64,000 nt of DNA from Hermatobates lingyangjiaoensis (Eukaryota > Arthropoda > Insecta > Hemiptera > Hermatobatidae), in contig JAPFBL010001103.1 in assembly GCA_026182355.1 (NCBI GenBank), forward strand, positions 37,501 through 101,500. Reading direction: 5' to 3'. A program made the translations under genes and the position numbers. Shown here one piece after another: positions 44,175 through 53,348 of this stretch; position 1 is the stretch's first letter, and each line of letters begins with the position of its first letter. The notes under the pieces are model-generated. The model made no database searches, was not told the DNA's origin, and was given only the letters and a program-made list of their open reading frames with translations.

Positions 44175-44944
44175 AACGCCCTGAAAGGTATAAACACTCT
44201 ACCATCTCTGCTTACGTTAGAAGAGCCATAACACATTGTAGCTAATGGAAAGCAGTCCACGAAGAACTAGAAAGGACTACGCAAGTATTAATTAATAACG
44301 GCTACACAAACAAAGAAGTACAGAAGACTATCCAATATGAGTTGGAAAAATGTCATCATTCGAATGCCAATGCTCCGAACGATGAAACAATCAAACTGTA
44401 CTATCAGGCTTACATGAACACAGAGTACAGACAGGATGAAAATGCCAATGTTCCGAACGATGAAACAATCAAACTGTACTATCAGGCTTACAGGAATACA
44501 GAGTACAGACAGGATGAAAATGCCATACAAAAGATTCTTCATGCTCATGTAAGACTTACGAATGAAAATAGCCGAATAAGACTTGTAATATACAACAAGA
44601 ATAGAAAAACTCATAACTTGCTGCTAAGAAACAGTCCAAAGAAGAATACCCAGGAGCTTCAAAGTAGTCACTTGGTGTACGAGTATACTTGTACTACAGG
44701 TGAATGTAAGAACCTGCCCTCAAAGTACGAGTACATCGGGTTTACTACAACAAAGCTCTGCAGGAGATTAACGCTTCATTTTGTTGATGGCGCCCCAAAG
44801 ACACATGCCCTGGGAAAGCACAATGTACAGTTAACCAGAGAACTGCTTGTGCAAGGTACTAGTATTATCCAACGAGAGGAAAATGTTGATAAACTACATA
44901 TTTTAGAGGCTTTATACATCAAAGAAAGAAACCCTTTCAATTAA
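44174..44944 (+). pseudogene. Penelope-like retroelement: end of RT and GIY-YIG endonuclease
   Basis: The frame reads RPERYKHSTISAYVRRAITH, an in-frame stop near 44242, WKAVHEELERTTQVLINNGY, and then from 44342 an uninterrupted 200-codon stretch to stop at 44942-44944. It includes LVYEYTCTTGEC, YEYIGFTTTKLCRRLTLHF and LHILEALYIKERNPFN, the Cys pair, YIG-type motif, Arg/His and terminal helix of PLE GIY-YIG endonucleases. The PNDETIKLYYQAY.NTEYRQD block is tandemly duplicated (78 bp). The reverse-transcriptase core is missing: the left end stops at (TA)n. One stop and the truncation make it inactive. PLE proteins copy element RNA and cut target DNA in the nucleus. Confidence 0.88.
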
Positions 44945-45114
44945 TCTTCAGGTGAAAGAAATGTTCGTTATTCCAACAAACAAGAACATAGAGCCTAAAA
45001 TGAAATGGAATAAGAACGAAAACTGAAACCTGTACCCTGATTGACTAATAAGGCAAGTTTATTGGACCAATCAGAAATCACATCCACTAAGGGTGTTTAT
45101 ATAAGCATCCTTCC

Positions 45115-45320
45115 AAAAGAAGATTTTACCCGACGATGATCAACGTAATTATGGTCGAAAGCTCGTATGAATTAGTGTCCCTTAACAATTGATGTGGAAG
45201 CTCCAACCACAAGATTGAAGAATCGCCGCAAGATCGATGTCACCAGCTCAAAAATCGTGAGAGCAGAAGCTGCTGCTACTTTTAACAATATGCTTACAAG
45301 AAGATTTGCAACCAATTTAC
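45115..45320 (+). ncRNA. PLE 3' terminal repeat: hammerhead-like motif plus ORF start
   Basis: 170 bp after the endonuclease stop: TAC (45127-45129), CCGACGA (45130-45136; position 4 is C instead of T), extra T, stem II GATC/GGTC, GAA (45157-45159), self-complementary AGCT (45160-45163), C (45164), GTA (45165-45167). Then a frame APTTRLKNRRKIDVTSSKIV, RAEAAATFNN runs to (TA)n. That is a PLE N-terminal start repeated after the ORF, as expected of PLE pseudo-LTRs. Confidence 0.7.
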
Positions 45321-45334
45321 ACCAATATATATAT

Positions 45335-45625
45335 ATATACAAAATTGTAACAATATCACGTGATATAAATATTTCAGGTAACTCACCACAAATGAATGAA
45401 GATAGTCGCTCTGAGGCCTTTCGTTTTAACGTCGTCAAAGAGCAAGTGAATACAAGTTGTAGGCAGGCTATGAATTTTGATTTATTTCCCAATCTTAATC
45501 CAACTATAAATCAAAATTCATAACCTGCCTACAACTTGTATTCACTTACTCTCTGACGACGTGAAAACGAAAGGCCTCAGAGCGACTATCTTCATTCATT
45601 TGTGGTGAGTTACCTGAATATATAT
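45335..45625. ncRNA. Fold-back cassette with hammerhead-like core, AGGCCT family
   Basis: Arms of about 130 bp are inverted around CCCAATCTTAATCCAACTAT. Plus arm: stem I CTCT (45549-45552), CTGACGA (45553-45559), extra C, stem II GT/AC with GAAA loop (45561-45568), GAA (45569-45571), self-complementary AGGCCT (45572-45577), C (45578), stem I AGAG (45579-45582). Minus arm: a variant with CTTTGACGACG. (TA)n on both sides; it lies directly after the PLE terminal repeat. Confidence 0.8.
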
Positions 45626-45629
45626 ATGT

Positions 45630-45950
45630 ATATACAATTAAAAGAAACGGTCCAGCGGATTTATTTTTAAATAAAATAAATTCAAAACGAAGGAAACACA
45701 CAGAAAGACAGACATAACTCAATTCGAAATATCGATGTGAGTTATGTCTGTGTCTTTCTGTGTGTTACTTCGTTTTGAATTTATTTTTTATATATATATA
45801 TCCACTTAAAATTAACTGTGACTACAGAAAGAAACATAACAAAGACTCACTTTTCAATATTTAGACCGCGATTACGGTCGAAATATTGAAAAGTAAGCCT
45901 TTGTTATGTTTCTGTCTATGTGTCACAGTTTATTTTAAGTGTAATCTGAC
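45630..45950. repeat. Two further fold-back cassettes with eroded cores
   Basis: 45640-45785: GATGTGAG-family arms (AATTCAAAACGAAGGAAACA) joined at ATTCGAAATATCGATGTGAG, core deleted. 45800-45950: ends AAATTAACTGTGACTACAGA / CTGTCTATGTGTCACAGTTT inverted, centre GACCGCGATTACGGTCGAAATATTGA, which keeps stem II GACCG/CGGTC, GAA and ATAT but not CTGANGA. (TA)n between them. Confidence 0.65.
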
Positions 45951-46459
45951 CTCTCAGATCAAAATGAGTTTGACACTCCTCCTGTAGAGCGTTACTGTAT
46001 TTATTACCTTTGAATTTATTTAGCCGTGAAAATAGACATTCTGGAAATCTAATTACCCAACTGCTTGCTTAAAATTACCTATAAAAAAACTTGTTTTTTG
46101 GACTTTTGACCAACTTTTTGGGGTTTTACCCCATTGTATATTGTATGGTTCTTGAACGGTAAGTATAAAGGTTTTAAACACTGGGCTGTCCAAGGTATAT
46201 GCTAAAACAGAGGTCACATCTTGAAGGAGTGCTAAAAGAAAAATAAGACACTGATGGTGTTTCAAATTTATGAATTGCACCACTGATGTCATTTTCAGCT
46301 GGATTATATCATGCACTCGTTAATACCTAATGATTTTTTTTTTAAAAATATTTTTGCCTAAATACCAGGACTGAGGAGTCGGAGTATATTTTATGCCTTA
46401 AGGAATACGACTCAAGATGAATCAGCCAATTCTCCACTTACCATGGTATTTAAATTACT
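45951..46459. other. Intergenic, nothing assigned
   Basis: No recognisable gene or repeat. Confidence 0.4.
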
Positions 46460-46905
46460 TGTGCACGTAAAAAAAAACATAAAATGATAAATTTATGTTG
46501 ATATAGCTTCTCGGCCACTGATATTTCAAATTCACCGAAGGGGTTCTTGAGGATTTTGGTCATAAACATACAACTCCTGATTATAAGCCAATGTTTCACC
46601 CAAAAGTTGTTTGGCATTTTCAAGGCTAAAAAACAATTTATTAACGACATAAGTAAAGCAAGATAAATACATTCATGGATAACAACCAATAGAAAACAAA
46701 CCAAACAAACAAACAATTCAGTAAGAAGAGAACCACAAAAGAATCATAAAATACCTAGTGTTATTATTCATTATTTAAAAACAAACATTTGTTGTTTAAA
46801 CCTAATTACTTATTATTTTCTGAATAATTAATAATAAGTAATTAGGTTTAAACAACAAATGTCTGTTTTTAAATAATGAATAATAACACTAAGACCCGAA
46901 GAAGG
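46460..46905. mobile_element. Dispersed repeat ending in a long palindrome, copy 1
   Basis: TTGATATAGCTTC, TTATAAGC, AAAACAATTTATTAACGACA and ACCAATAGAAAACAAA are shared, in the same order, with 60300-60600. At 46752-46895 arms of about 65 bp (AGTGTTATTATTCATTATTT and complement) form a palindrome, followed by CCCGAAGAAGGAGAAACGAA. The last segment can pair GGAGAAA with TTTCTCC and precedes GAAATGT, a weak hammerhead-like layout. Confidence 0.6.
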
Positions 46906-46939
46906 AGAAACGAAGTTACTTTCTCCTGAAATGTAGGGA

Positions 46940-47175
46940 GCCTGAATGGACATTATCAATGATGGTTTGTGCAGATTCTGCAAAGAGGAAGAAACACTGT
47001 TGCACCTGCTGACTGACTGCAAGGCAACTTTGCTGCACAAAGGTAGGTGCTGTTGGGACATTCAATAAAACTTTTATGGCTGGAACCAGCAAAAGTGCTG
47101 AGCTTCTTGGAGGCGTTATATCTAACTGCTGGGGTACTTTAGTACAGACGAGGGGAAGTACAATAGTTTTTAAGA
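46940..47175 (+). pseudogene. Non-LTR retrotransposon 3' end (C-terminal zinc-knuckle)
   Basis: The frame reads INDGLCRFCKEEETLLHLLT then DCKATLLHK, a C..C....H....C cluster typical of the C-terminal tail of LINE ORF2 proteins. After a frame break LSFLEALYLTAGVL follows. Everything upstream is missing, so this is a 5'-truncated, decayed copy. The exact clade is not determinable. Confidence 0.65.
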
Positions 47176-47519
47176 TGCAGTGCTATACGAGTCACCCTTA
47201 AATACAAAAAAAAATATATAAGGTACTAAAAAATCATTCCTCAACAATTTGAAAAGTTTTGCGGTGAAAGCAAGAAGAAAGATGATTAATTAACGCCACT
47301 TTTATCAGGATTATCGATTTCGAGACTTCTCTATTTCCTAAGCCTTAGAATTACCAAAACCATTTTTAATTTCTAAGTGTGATTTGACTGTTCTATCTCA
47401 ATTTTTTTTTTAAAAAAAAAACTGTAAACAAATTTTTTTTTTGAGAAAACATACAGTTTTTTCTTTCTTTCCGTAAAAAAAATTCCATTCTATTTAAACT
47501 TTTACGTTCACAATTTAAT
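47176..47519. other. Intergenic, nothing assigned
   Basis: No recognisable feature apart from A/T runs. Confidence 0.4.
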
Positions 47520-47970
47520 TACCTATTATTCTTCTTAAATTGAAATAGTAGATGTTTGAAATCTATGCTATTTCAACTTCAATCGTAATTTATGATATTT
47601 TAACTGATTTAACGAATGAAAGGTTATTTAAAAAAAAAAATAACTTTATGATTTCATATAAGATTTATATCTCTTTTATTCTTCTTAAATTGCATTAGTA
47701 GATGTTTGAAATCTATGCTATTTCAACTTCAATCGTAATTTATGATATTTTAACTCATTTAACGAATGAAAGGTTATTTAAAAAAAAAATAACTTTATGA
47801 TTTCATATAAGATTTATATCTCTTTTATTCTTCTTAAATTGCATTAGTAGATGTTTGAAATCTATGCTATTTCAACTTCAATCGTAATTTATGATATTTT
47901 AACGAATGAAAGGTTATTTAAAAAAAAATAGCTTTATGATTTTATATAAGATTTATTTCTCTTATCATTA
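47520..47970. repeat. About 150-bp tandem repeat, three copies
   Basis: TTCTTCTTAAATTG, TAGATGTTTGAAATCTATGC, TATTTCAACTTCAATCGTAA, GAATGAAAGGTTATTTAAAA and TAACTTTATGATTTCATATA recur starting near 47527, 47680 and 47829, with the last copy slightly shortened. Confidence 0.88.
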
Positions 47971-48108
47971 TCTGAACAGCTTCAATCTTAATTCATGAAA
48001 TATAAAGCGTTATTATTTTTAGTTTCAGCATGTTTCTGAACAAACGATAAAATACAATAAATATATAAAATACAATCAATATATGATATAATTATATTCA
48101 TACATCTC

Positions 48109-48400
48109 ATTTTGAGGTAAAATAGATAAACCAACAAAAGTCTCCAAACAAATGAAGTTTTATTCAACGCGTTTCGAACACTTTGTATTCATCATCAGGA
48201 AGACACTATAATACAAATTATATCTAATTAGTTACAAAAATTAGAGTGAAATAATAAAATTCAAGACATACCCAAGGATGTGGTACTGATGGGTTGGTCT
48301 TGTTGGTTTATCCATTTTACCTCAGAATGAGTAAATACCACACAATTACGGATTGCACAACTAATGATTCATACATTTTTTGTATATCAATAAAAATATT
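48109..48400. mobile_element. Inverted-repeat element with hammerhead-like core, ACGCGT family, copy 2
   Basis: Reverse-oriented copy of 14938-15206: ends TGAGGTAAAATAGATAAACC and complement. The minus strand has TTC, CTGATGA, T, GAA.AC..GTGTTC, GAA, ACGCGT, T, GAA at about 48159-48203 (stem II has one mismatch). It extends right through ATGAGTAAATACCACACAAT and TACGGATTGCACAAC, as in copy 1. Confidence 0.75.
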
Positions 48401-48416
48401 TATATAATAAAGGAAG

Positions 48417-48992
48417 TAGCCAACAAACTAGTGGCAAATATATTGAAACTCACATGTAGCTAACAAACTAGTGGCAAATATATGGAAACTCATATGTAGG
48501 CAACAAACTAGTGACAAATATATTGAAACTCATATGTAGCTAACAAACTAGTGGCAAATATATGGAAACTCATATGTAGGCAACAAACTAGTGACAAATA
48601 TATTGAAACTCATATATAGCTAACAAACTAGTGACAAAAATACTGAAATTCACATGTAGCCAACAAAATATTGACAAATATTTTGAAACGCATATGTAGC
48701 TAAAAAAACCTAGTGACAAATAAATTAAACCACCTCATATGTAGCTAACAAACTAGTGGCAAATATATTGAAACTAATATGTAGCTAACAAACTTGTGAC
48801 AAATATATTGAAATTCACATGTAGCCAACAAAATAGTGACAAATATTTTGAAACGCATATGTAGCTAAAAAAAAACCTAGTGACAAATAAATTAAACCTC
48901 ATACGTAGCTAACCAACTAGTGGCAAATATATTGAAACTAATTTGTAGCTAACAAACTAGTGATAAATATACTGAAACTCATATGTAGCTAT
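48417..48992. repeat. About 40-bp tandem repeat, roughly 14 copies
   Basis: Unit AGCTAACAAACTAGTGGCAA followed by ATATATTGAAACTCATATGT, with variants (GACAAATATTTTGAAACGC, AAAAAACCTAGTGACAAATA). Degenerate and contiguous with no spacer, so not a CRISPR-type array. Confidence 0.9.
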
Positions 48993-49195
48993 TTTTGCAA
49001 TAGAAGGAAATTCGGGAATCAGATAGCTCCAAAAAATGACTAGTGACTAATCCTAAATATGAATAAAATGTTGACCACTTCTACTTATGTGTATAAATAA
49101 AAATACACATTTTTTGGTTTCATGATTAACAGAAAATATAGAATAAATCGGTACCCAACTAAAAAAAGAAAATTTTTTTCACGGAACCCTTAGAC

Positions 49196-49620
49196 CAGTG
49201 TTTCCCAAACTTTTTCGAGCGACCGCCCCCTTGGGTCCGTAAACCTATACTCAACACTCCTCAATAATCAGAATCTTAGACTAAATAACGAAATGAGTAA
49301 CATTTTAATAATTAAATTAATATAATGAATAATCGAATATTTATTTATAATCCAATATATGTATTGTTTCATAGCATATTTATGTAAAAGAATTAATACA
49401 TAATAAAAGAAAATTGGATGAGAATATATTTTTAATATAAAAATGAATTATCAAAACAAATAATTAAGAAAACTTTTCCTAGAAGTTTATATGTGGAGTT
49501 TTCACATAAATTTAGAGATTATGTTGCATGAACATTTTCAATTTAAGGAAATAGAATCCCCGCTCCTTTTTGCATTAGCGCCCCCCGATATCAAAGCACC
49601 ACCCACTTTGGGAAACACTG
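49196..49620. mobile_element. hAT-like MITE, 425 bp
   Basis: Ends CAGTGTTTCCCAAACTTTTT and CACTTTGGGAAACACTG are inverted, with subterminal GCGACCGCCCCC / GCGCCCCCC. A perfect 8-bp duplication CCTTAGAC flanks it at 49188-49195 and 49621-49628. No transposase. Confidence 0.93.
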
Positions 49621-49718
49621 CCTTAGACAGTCCGCTAAGGAAACCCACTTTGGGGAACCTCTGTTGTTGTACACCAATGTTTTAATTATATAAAATATAA
49701 CCTTACTTAAGTTTAATG

Positions 49719-49906
49719 TTATAAAACAGATGACGAAGTATCTACGCATGCGCTGAACAAACTAGGGAACCAATAGAGAGGCTTAAAGACTGTATCTTGA
49801 GAATCAAGCCATGCAACTCCTTCTGTCATTAGCTGGTCCAGAGTATGTCTGGCTCTAGTGGGCTCCCATCCGCATCTTTCTACGAGCTCTTCAATACTGA
49901 TTCGAC
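49719..49906 (-). CDS. SNF8: SNF8 exon 2 (C-terminal winged helix)
   Basis: Minus-strand acceptor TTTGCAG lies at 49913-49907. The first two bases complete Gly, then RISIEELVERCGWEPTRARH, TLDQLMTEGVAWLDSQ, YWFPSLFSACVDTSSSVL, stop at 49721-49719. The W-L-D-x-Q and YW(L/F)P elements are typical of the SNF8 C-terminus. Confidence 0.93.
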
Positions 49907-52576
49907 CTGCAAACAACCATATCAGGTTAGCCAACATACTTAGCAATTATAATAAAGGATTTGGAAATTAGGTTTCCTTATTTAAAACATTCATAAAAAA
50001 CAAAAAAAAAATAAGCAAAATCAAGGGGTCCAGGTTAGCTCAGTTGTTAATGTACTCGCCTCTGGGCTGGTAGTCCCGGGGTTCGATCCCCACCTGGCTC
50101 TCAATTTATTCACGCGGGAGGTGAATAAATCTGAGTATGTTGTCCCCCGAAGAGGACGTTAAGCTGTCGGTCCCTTAGCCTGTACGCTTTAAGATACTCG
50201 TTAAAGATTCCCTACTCGAAATGCACTTGAGTTAGACAAAATTTAGGACACCCAATGTAGAATCTATAGAATCACCGATCAAATAAAAAGCCGGTAAACG
50301 GCTGAAGTTATCACCCGCTGAGGGATGTATATAGATATGAGGGATTATCGGTTATATATATAATATATATATAGTCTCCAAAAACCTCAATAACAAAATA
50401 TAGAATATATATACATATGTATATATATATAATATCTATATATACACTTTTTCGTTGGAAATACGATCCAAAACGGACAAATATAGTTCAATATAGACAA
50501 AGAAACATAGAGAAATGAGAAGAACACACTTACAGTCTCTAATTTTCGGTTTGAACCGTCTTCAGGAGACGGTTCAAACCGAAAATTAGAGACTGTAAGT
50601 GTGTTCTTCTCATTTCTCTATGTTTCTTTGTCTGTATTGAACTATATATATATATAATGAGGTATTGTTTTCTTGACGACAATTTACTAATGAAAACTTT
50701 TTCTTCTTCTTGGAGTTCGGTCAGGGTTAATATACGGAATCACCTTTTTGCCAACGTTTCGTCTTTATTTTAAGACAACGTCAGGACTATAAATCAAAGG
50801 CTAGTTTCTAATTCCGAACCAACAAAACGGTTTTGTTGGTTAGGAATTAGAAACTAGCCTTGATTTATAGTCCTGACGTTGTCTTAAAATAAAGACGAAA
50901 CGTTGGCAAAAAGGTGATTCCGTATATTAACCCTGACCAAATTCCAAGAAGAATAAAAAGTTTATATATATATATCAATGATCAAACCACAATAAGAAAA
51001 TGGGAAAACAAGACTAAGATCTTTCAACCGTAACAAGCGGTCTTCGTCAGAGTCAAAAACCCAACAGACGAAGACCACTTGTTACGGTTGAAAGATCTTA
51101 GTCTTGTTTTCCCATTTTTCATATTGAGGTTTGATCATTGATTGTTATTCCACATGTTTATGTGAAATCTATATATATATATCAAAAAAAAAGTCTCCAC
51201 CAGTGGAGTTGCAACTATTTTTGCATTTTATTGAAAAAAAATAATTCCTGTTGTTTTAAAAATCAGAGGATATTTTTCGTTCATTGCTTTTGCAACCTCA
51301 AAAATAATACCAAAATTTCAAGACTCTAGAGTTAGTAGTTTAGGAGAAACAAAAAGTTGTCTAAAAAAAAAAAAAGGTTTTCGGCAAAAAAGAGTGACTT
51401 TTCCGTCGTCCATAATGTTCCTAAACAATAGGGCTTATCTACATTATGAGGGCCATTTCTGTGTAAAGTTTCAATTTGATCCATCAAAGATTCTGGACCG
51501 TAGCATGGCCACAAAACTTTGGATACATACTCACCCACCTACCACACACACACACAGACATAACCGAAAAAACTTCATAAAACGACTTCTGGGACCTCGA
51601 AACATGTAATTTCGCCAAAACCTTGAGATCGATTTTTTTTACGATCACTATACTTTACTTATATTACAGTAAAATTGAATAATAATAGTAGACTATGAAA
51701 TAGGTGTTTTCCAGATTTCATCTAAAGTCACCGGTTTACAATTTTTTTTTCAACTTTGCTCGCATAAAACTTTTACAGATTTATAAAGACTCGCAATCTG
51801 AGAACTTCTCGAAATAATGCTTGTTAAGATGTTGACAATATCAATTTCGTTTAATATGCCTACATGAGAGGTACAAATAAATATGAAATAGTCATAGATG
51901 AACTAGCTTTTCGGTATTATTGTTTAATGAAGGTCGTAAAGTACACACAATTTTAAAATTAGCGTAAGATTGAATAATAAAAAGAACACAACCAACCTAA
52001 GCCAATATTGGCCACTTGTGTTAGAACAGCTGTTTGATCCATACTCAACTCTCCTGGTACTGATTGAACCATGTATTTTCCTTTACCAACACTAATTAAG
52101 GAAAAACCATTTCCAAATATTCTTAGTTTTTTAGCAGCAACTAAAAGATCATCTGTTGTAATATCCTGATGTTGTTTATTTTTACCTCTTGCTCTAACAA
52201 GCCTTTCTCTTAACTCATCAAGTCCAATTAAACCTCCGTTCTTTTCACTTGTCGCCAGACAAACTTCAACAATTTGAACACTTAATTCGTAATAAAAATC
52301 ACCTAAATTAAGTACAGACCAGAACCCTTTACTAGATGCTAATGGATCAACACCGATTGAAGCGCACATTTCTTGAAATTGTCTTCTAAATGTAGCATTC
52401 TTCTTTATTTCATTCCTATGTTTCGAAGCAAATTCTTCTAAATTTGTTCTTAAAACAGACATTTGTTTCGTCATTTGATCAAGTTGACTTTCTTGTATTT
52501 CAGTTCCTTTATCTCTATATCTTTCTTGTTCTAATTTCTGTTTATGAATAGCACCAACACCAGCTTTTCGGCGCAT
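49719..52576 (-). CDS. SNF8: Vacuolar sorting protein SNF8/VPS22 (ESCRT-II), two coding exons
   Basis: The minus-strand join of 51997-52576 and 49719-49906 gives about 255 residues, the usual SNF8 length. The start MRRKAGVGAIHKQKLEQERY is the highly conserved N-terminus. Then come a helical region (TEIQESQLDQMTKQMSVLRT), CASIGVDPLASSKGFWSVL and FYYELSVQIVEVCLA, and two winged-helix domains ending GVAWLDSQDTVFKPLYWFPS. ESCRT-II binds ubiquitinated cargo on endosomes and nucleates ESCRT-III; SNF8 bridges VPS36 and VPS25. The intron of about 2.1 kb holds a SINE and three hammerhead fold-backs. It is head to head with the MPV17L2-like gene. Confidence 0.95.
50025..50325 (+). mobile_element. tRNA-derived SINE, full-length
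   Basis: Head CCAGGTTAGCTCAGTTGTTA (A box), TCTGGGCTGGTAGTCCCG, GGTTCGATCCCC (B box) and ACCTGG, which pairs with the CCAGGT start as a tRNA acceptor stem would. Body AATTTATTCACGCGGGAGGT and GAAGAGGACGTTAAGCTGTC, tail ACTTGAGTTAGACAAAATTT and AAGCCGGTAAACGGCTGAAG. The latter part recurs in reverse at 56860-57000. Inside the SNF8 intron, antisense to it. Confidence 0.88.
50440..50650. ncRNA. Fold-back cassette with hammerhead-like core, TCTC family, truncated loop
   Basis: Arms of about 95 bp meet at GTCTTCAGGAGACGGTT, so the CTGAAGA half on the left arm runs directly into stem II of the right arm. GGTT/AACC, GAA, AATT, A, GAGA are present on both arms. (TA)n on both sides; in the SNF8 intron. 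Confidence 0.65.
50660..50965. repeat. Fold-back cassette, CTGACGTT-type divergent core
   Basis: Arms of about 145 bp are inverted around CCAACAAAACGGTTTTGTTGG. Plus arm CTGACGTTGTCTTAAAATAA then AGACGAAACGTTGGCAA: stem II GTCTT/AAGAC, GAA, ACGT, T, GGC; core A9 is T. (TA)n on the right. Confidence 0.65.
50970..51175. ncRNA. GACT-family fold-back, right core truncated
   Basis: The minus arm keeps CTGACGAAGACCG...AGATCTTAGTC. The plus arm begins at GACGAAGACCACTTG after CCCAACA, losing stem I and part of CTGACGA. Outer arm to TTTATGTGAAATC and (TA)n. Confidence 0.7.
51370..51650. repeat. Dispersed repeat with (CA)n, copy 2 (inverted)
   Basis: Reverse-complement match to 8240-8540: GAGTGACTTTTCCGTCGTCC, ATCAAAGATTCTGGACCGTA, (CA)n, AACTTCATAAAACGACTTCT and CTTGAGATCGAT. 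Confidence 0.7.
51997..52576 (-). CDS. SNF8: SNF8 exon 1
   Basis: ATG at 52576-52574; ends in phase 1 at 51997 before donor GTTGGT. It encodes residues 1-193 through GELSMDQTAVLTQVANIGL. The donor choice is based on joining cleanly to GRISIEELV; a transcript would settle it. Confidence 0.92.
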
Positions 52577-53170
52577 TTTTTAAAAATATATGAAGCTATT
52601 ATAACTTTATAATTACAGAAAGTATTAGATTTTATGTAATACAAACAATTTTAAAACTGAATGTTATCACTACTGATAAGTACAGGAAAACCCGTTCTAT
52701 TGTTCTAGGAATTAAAGAATTTATTTCAAAGGAAGAACTAAAACATATATTACGAACAAAACTTTATACATCATATTATTGTATACAAAATTACAAATAT
52801 ATTATACATTGAGTTGAATCTACCTTGAATTTTTTTCATGTTCTAAAAGATATTGGTGACACTGTTTATTTGAAACAGCTGGAAAATGGCAGAATTATCA
52901 TTACCGTTGTAAGTAAATTATTTTGTTTCATTTCCCCCAGAGTTTAATTTTGTTGTCTGGTTCTGTGTCAGTTATATTTTTCTAAGTAAACTCAATGTTT
53001 TATTATTAATGTACTTTTATAACCGGAATTAGTTTTATTGCTAAAGTAATAAAATATAGCGTGTAGATAAGCTATCAGCTCGACCTTCAGTAGATTTGCT
53101 TAGGTCTTTCACAATGAGTTTGTAATCTTTTATTCCATTTAAATTAGTGTTCTTGGATAGATAAATAGAA
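52577..53170. promoter_or_regulatory. Shared upstream region of SNF8 and the MPV17L2-like gene
   Basis: 594 bp separate the two start codons on opposite strands. A candidate 5' exon of the MPV17L2-like gene ends at donor GTAAGT (52909). An acceptor TTTAAATTAG near 53145 then leads into the 5' leader of the coding exon. No CpG island or clear TATA arrangement was recognised. The bidirectional-promoter role is inferred from layout only. Confidence 0.45.
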
Positions 53171-53348
53171 ATGGCTAGCAAAGTAATGCGGTATGGGGGG
53201 AGTTTTGTTAAGCATGGACTGTTCGGTAAATATCTTTTATTTACAAATACTTGTATTGGTGGATGTATGATGATGACTGGTGATTATATACAACAAAGGA
53301 TAGAAATATACAGAGCAAAATCGAATGAATATGATCTCAAAAGAGGCG
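53171..53348 (+). CDS. MPV17L2-like exon 1 (coding)
   Basis: ATG in AGAAATGGCTAGC at 53171, upstream stops in the leader. 59 codons plus one base, donor GTATGT at 53349. Covers the first membrane segment, LLFTNTCIGGCMMMTGDYI. Confidence 0.88.

Noticed and set aside
48417..48992. CRISPR-like array
   Set aside because: Contiguous degenerate tandem repeat without unique spacers in a eukaryotic genome.
50027..50099. Genuine tRNA gene
   Set aside because: A and B boxes and acceptor-like pairing exist, but the head continues into a SINE body found in other copies; no convincing anticodon arm.
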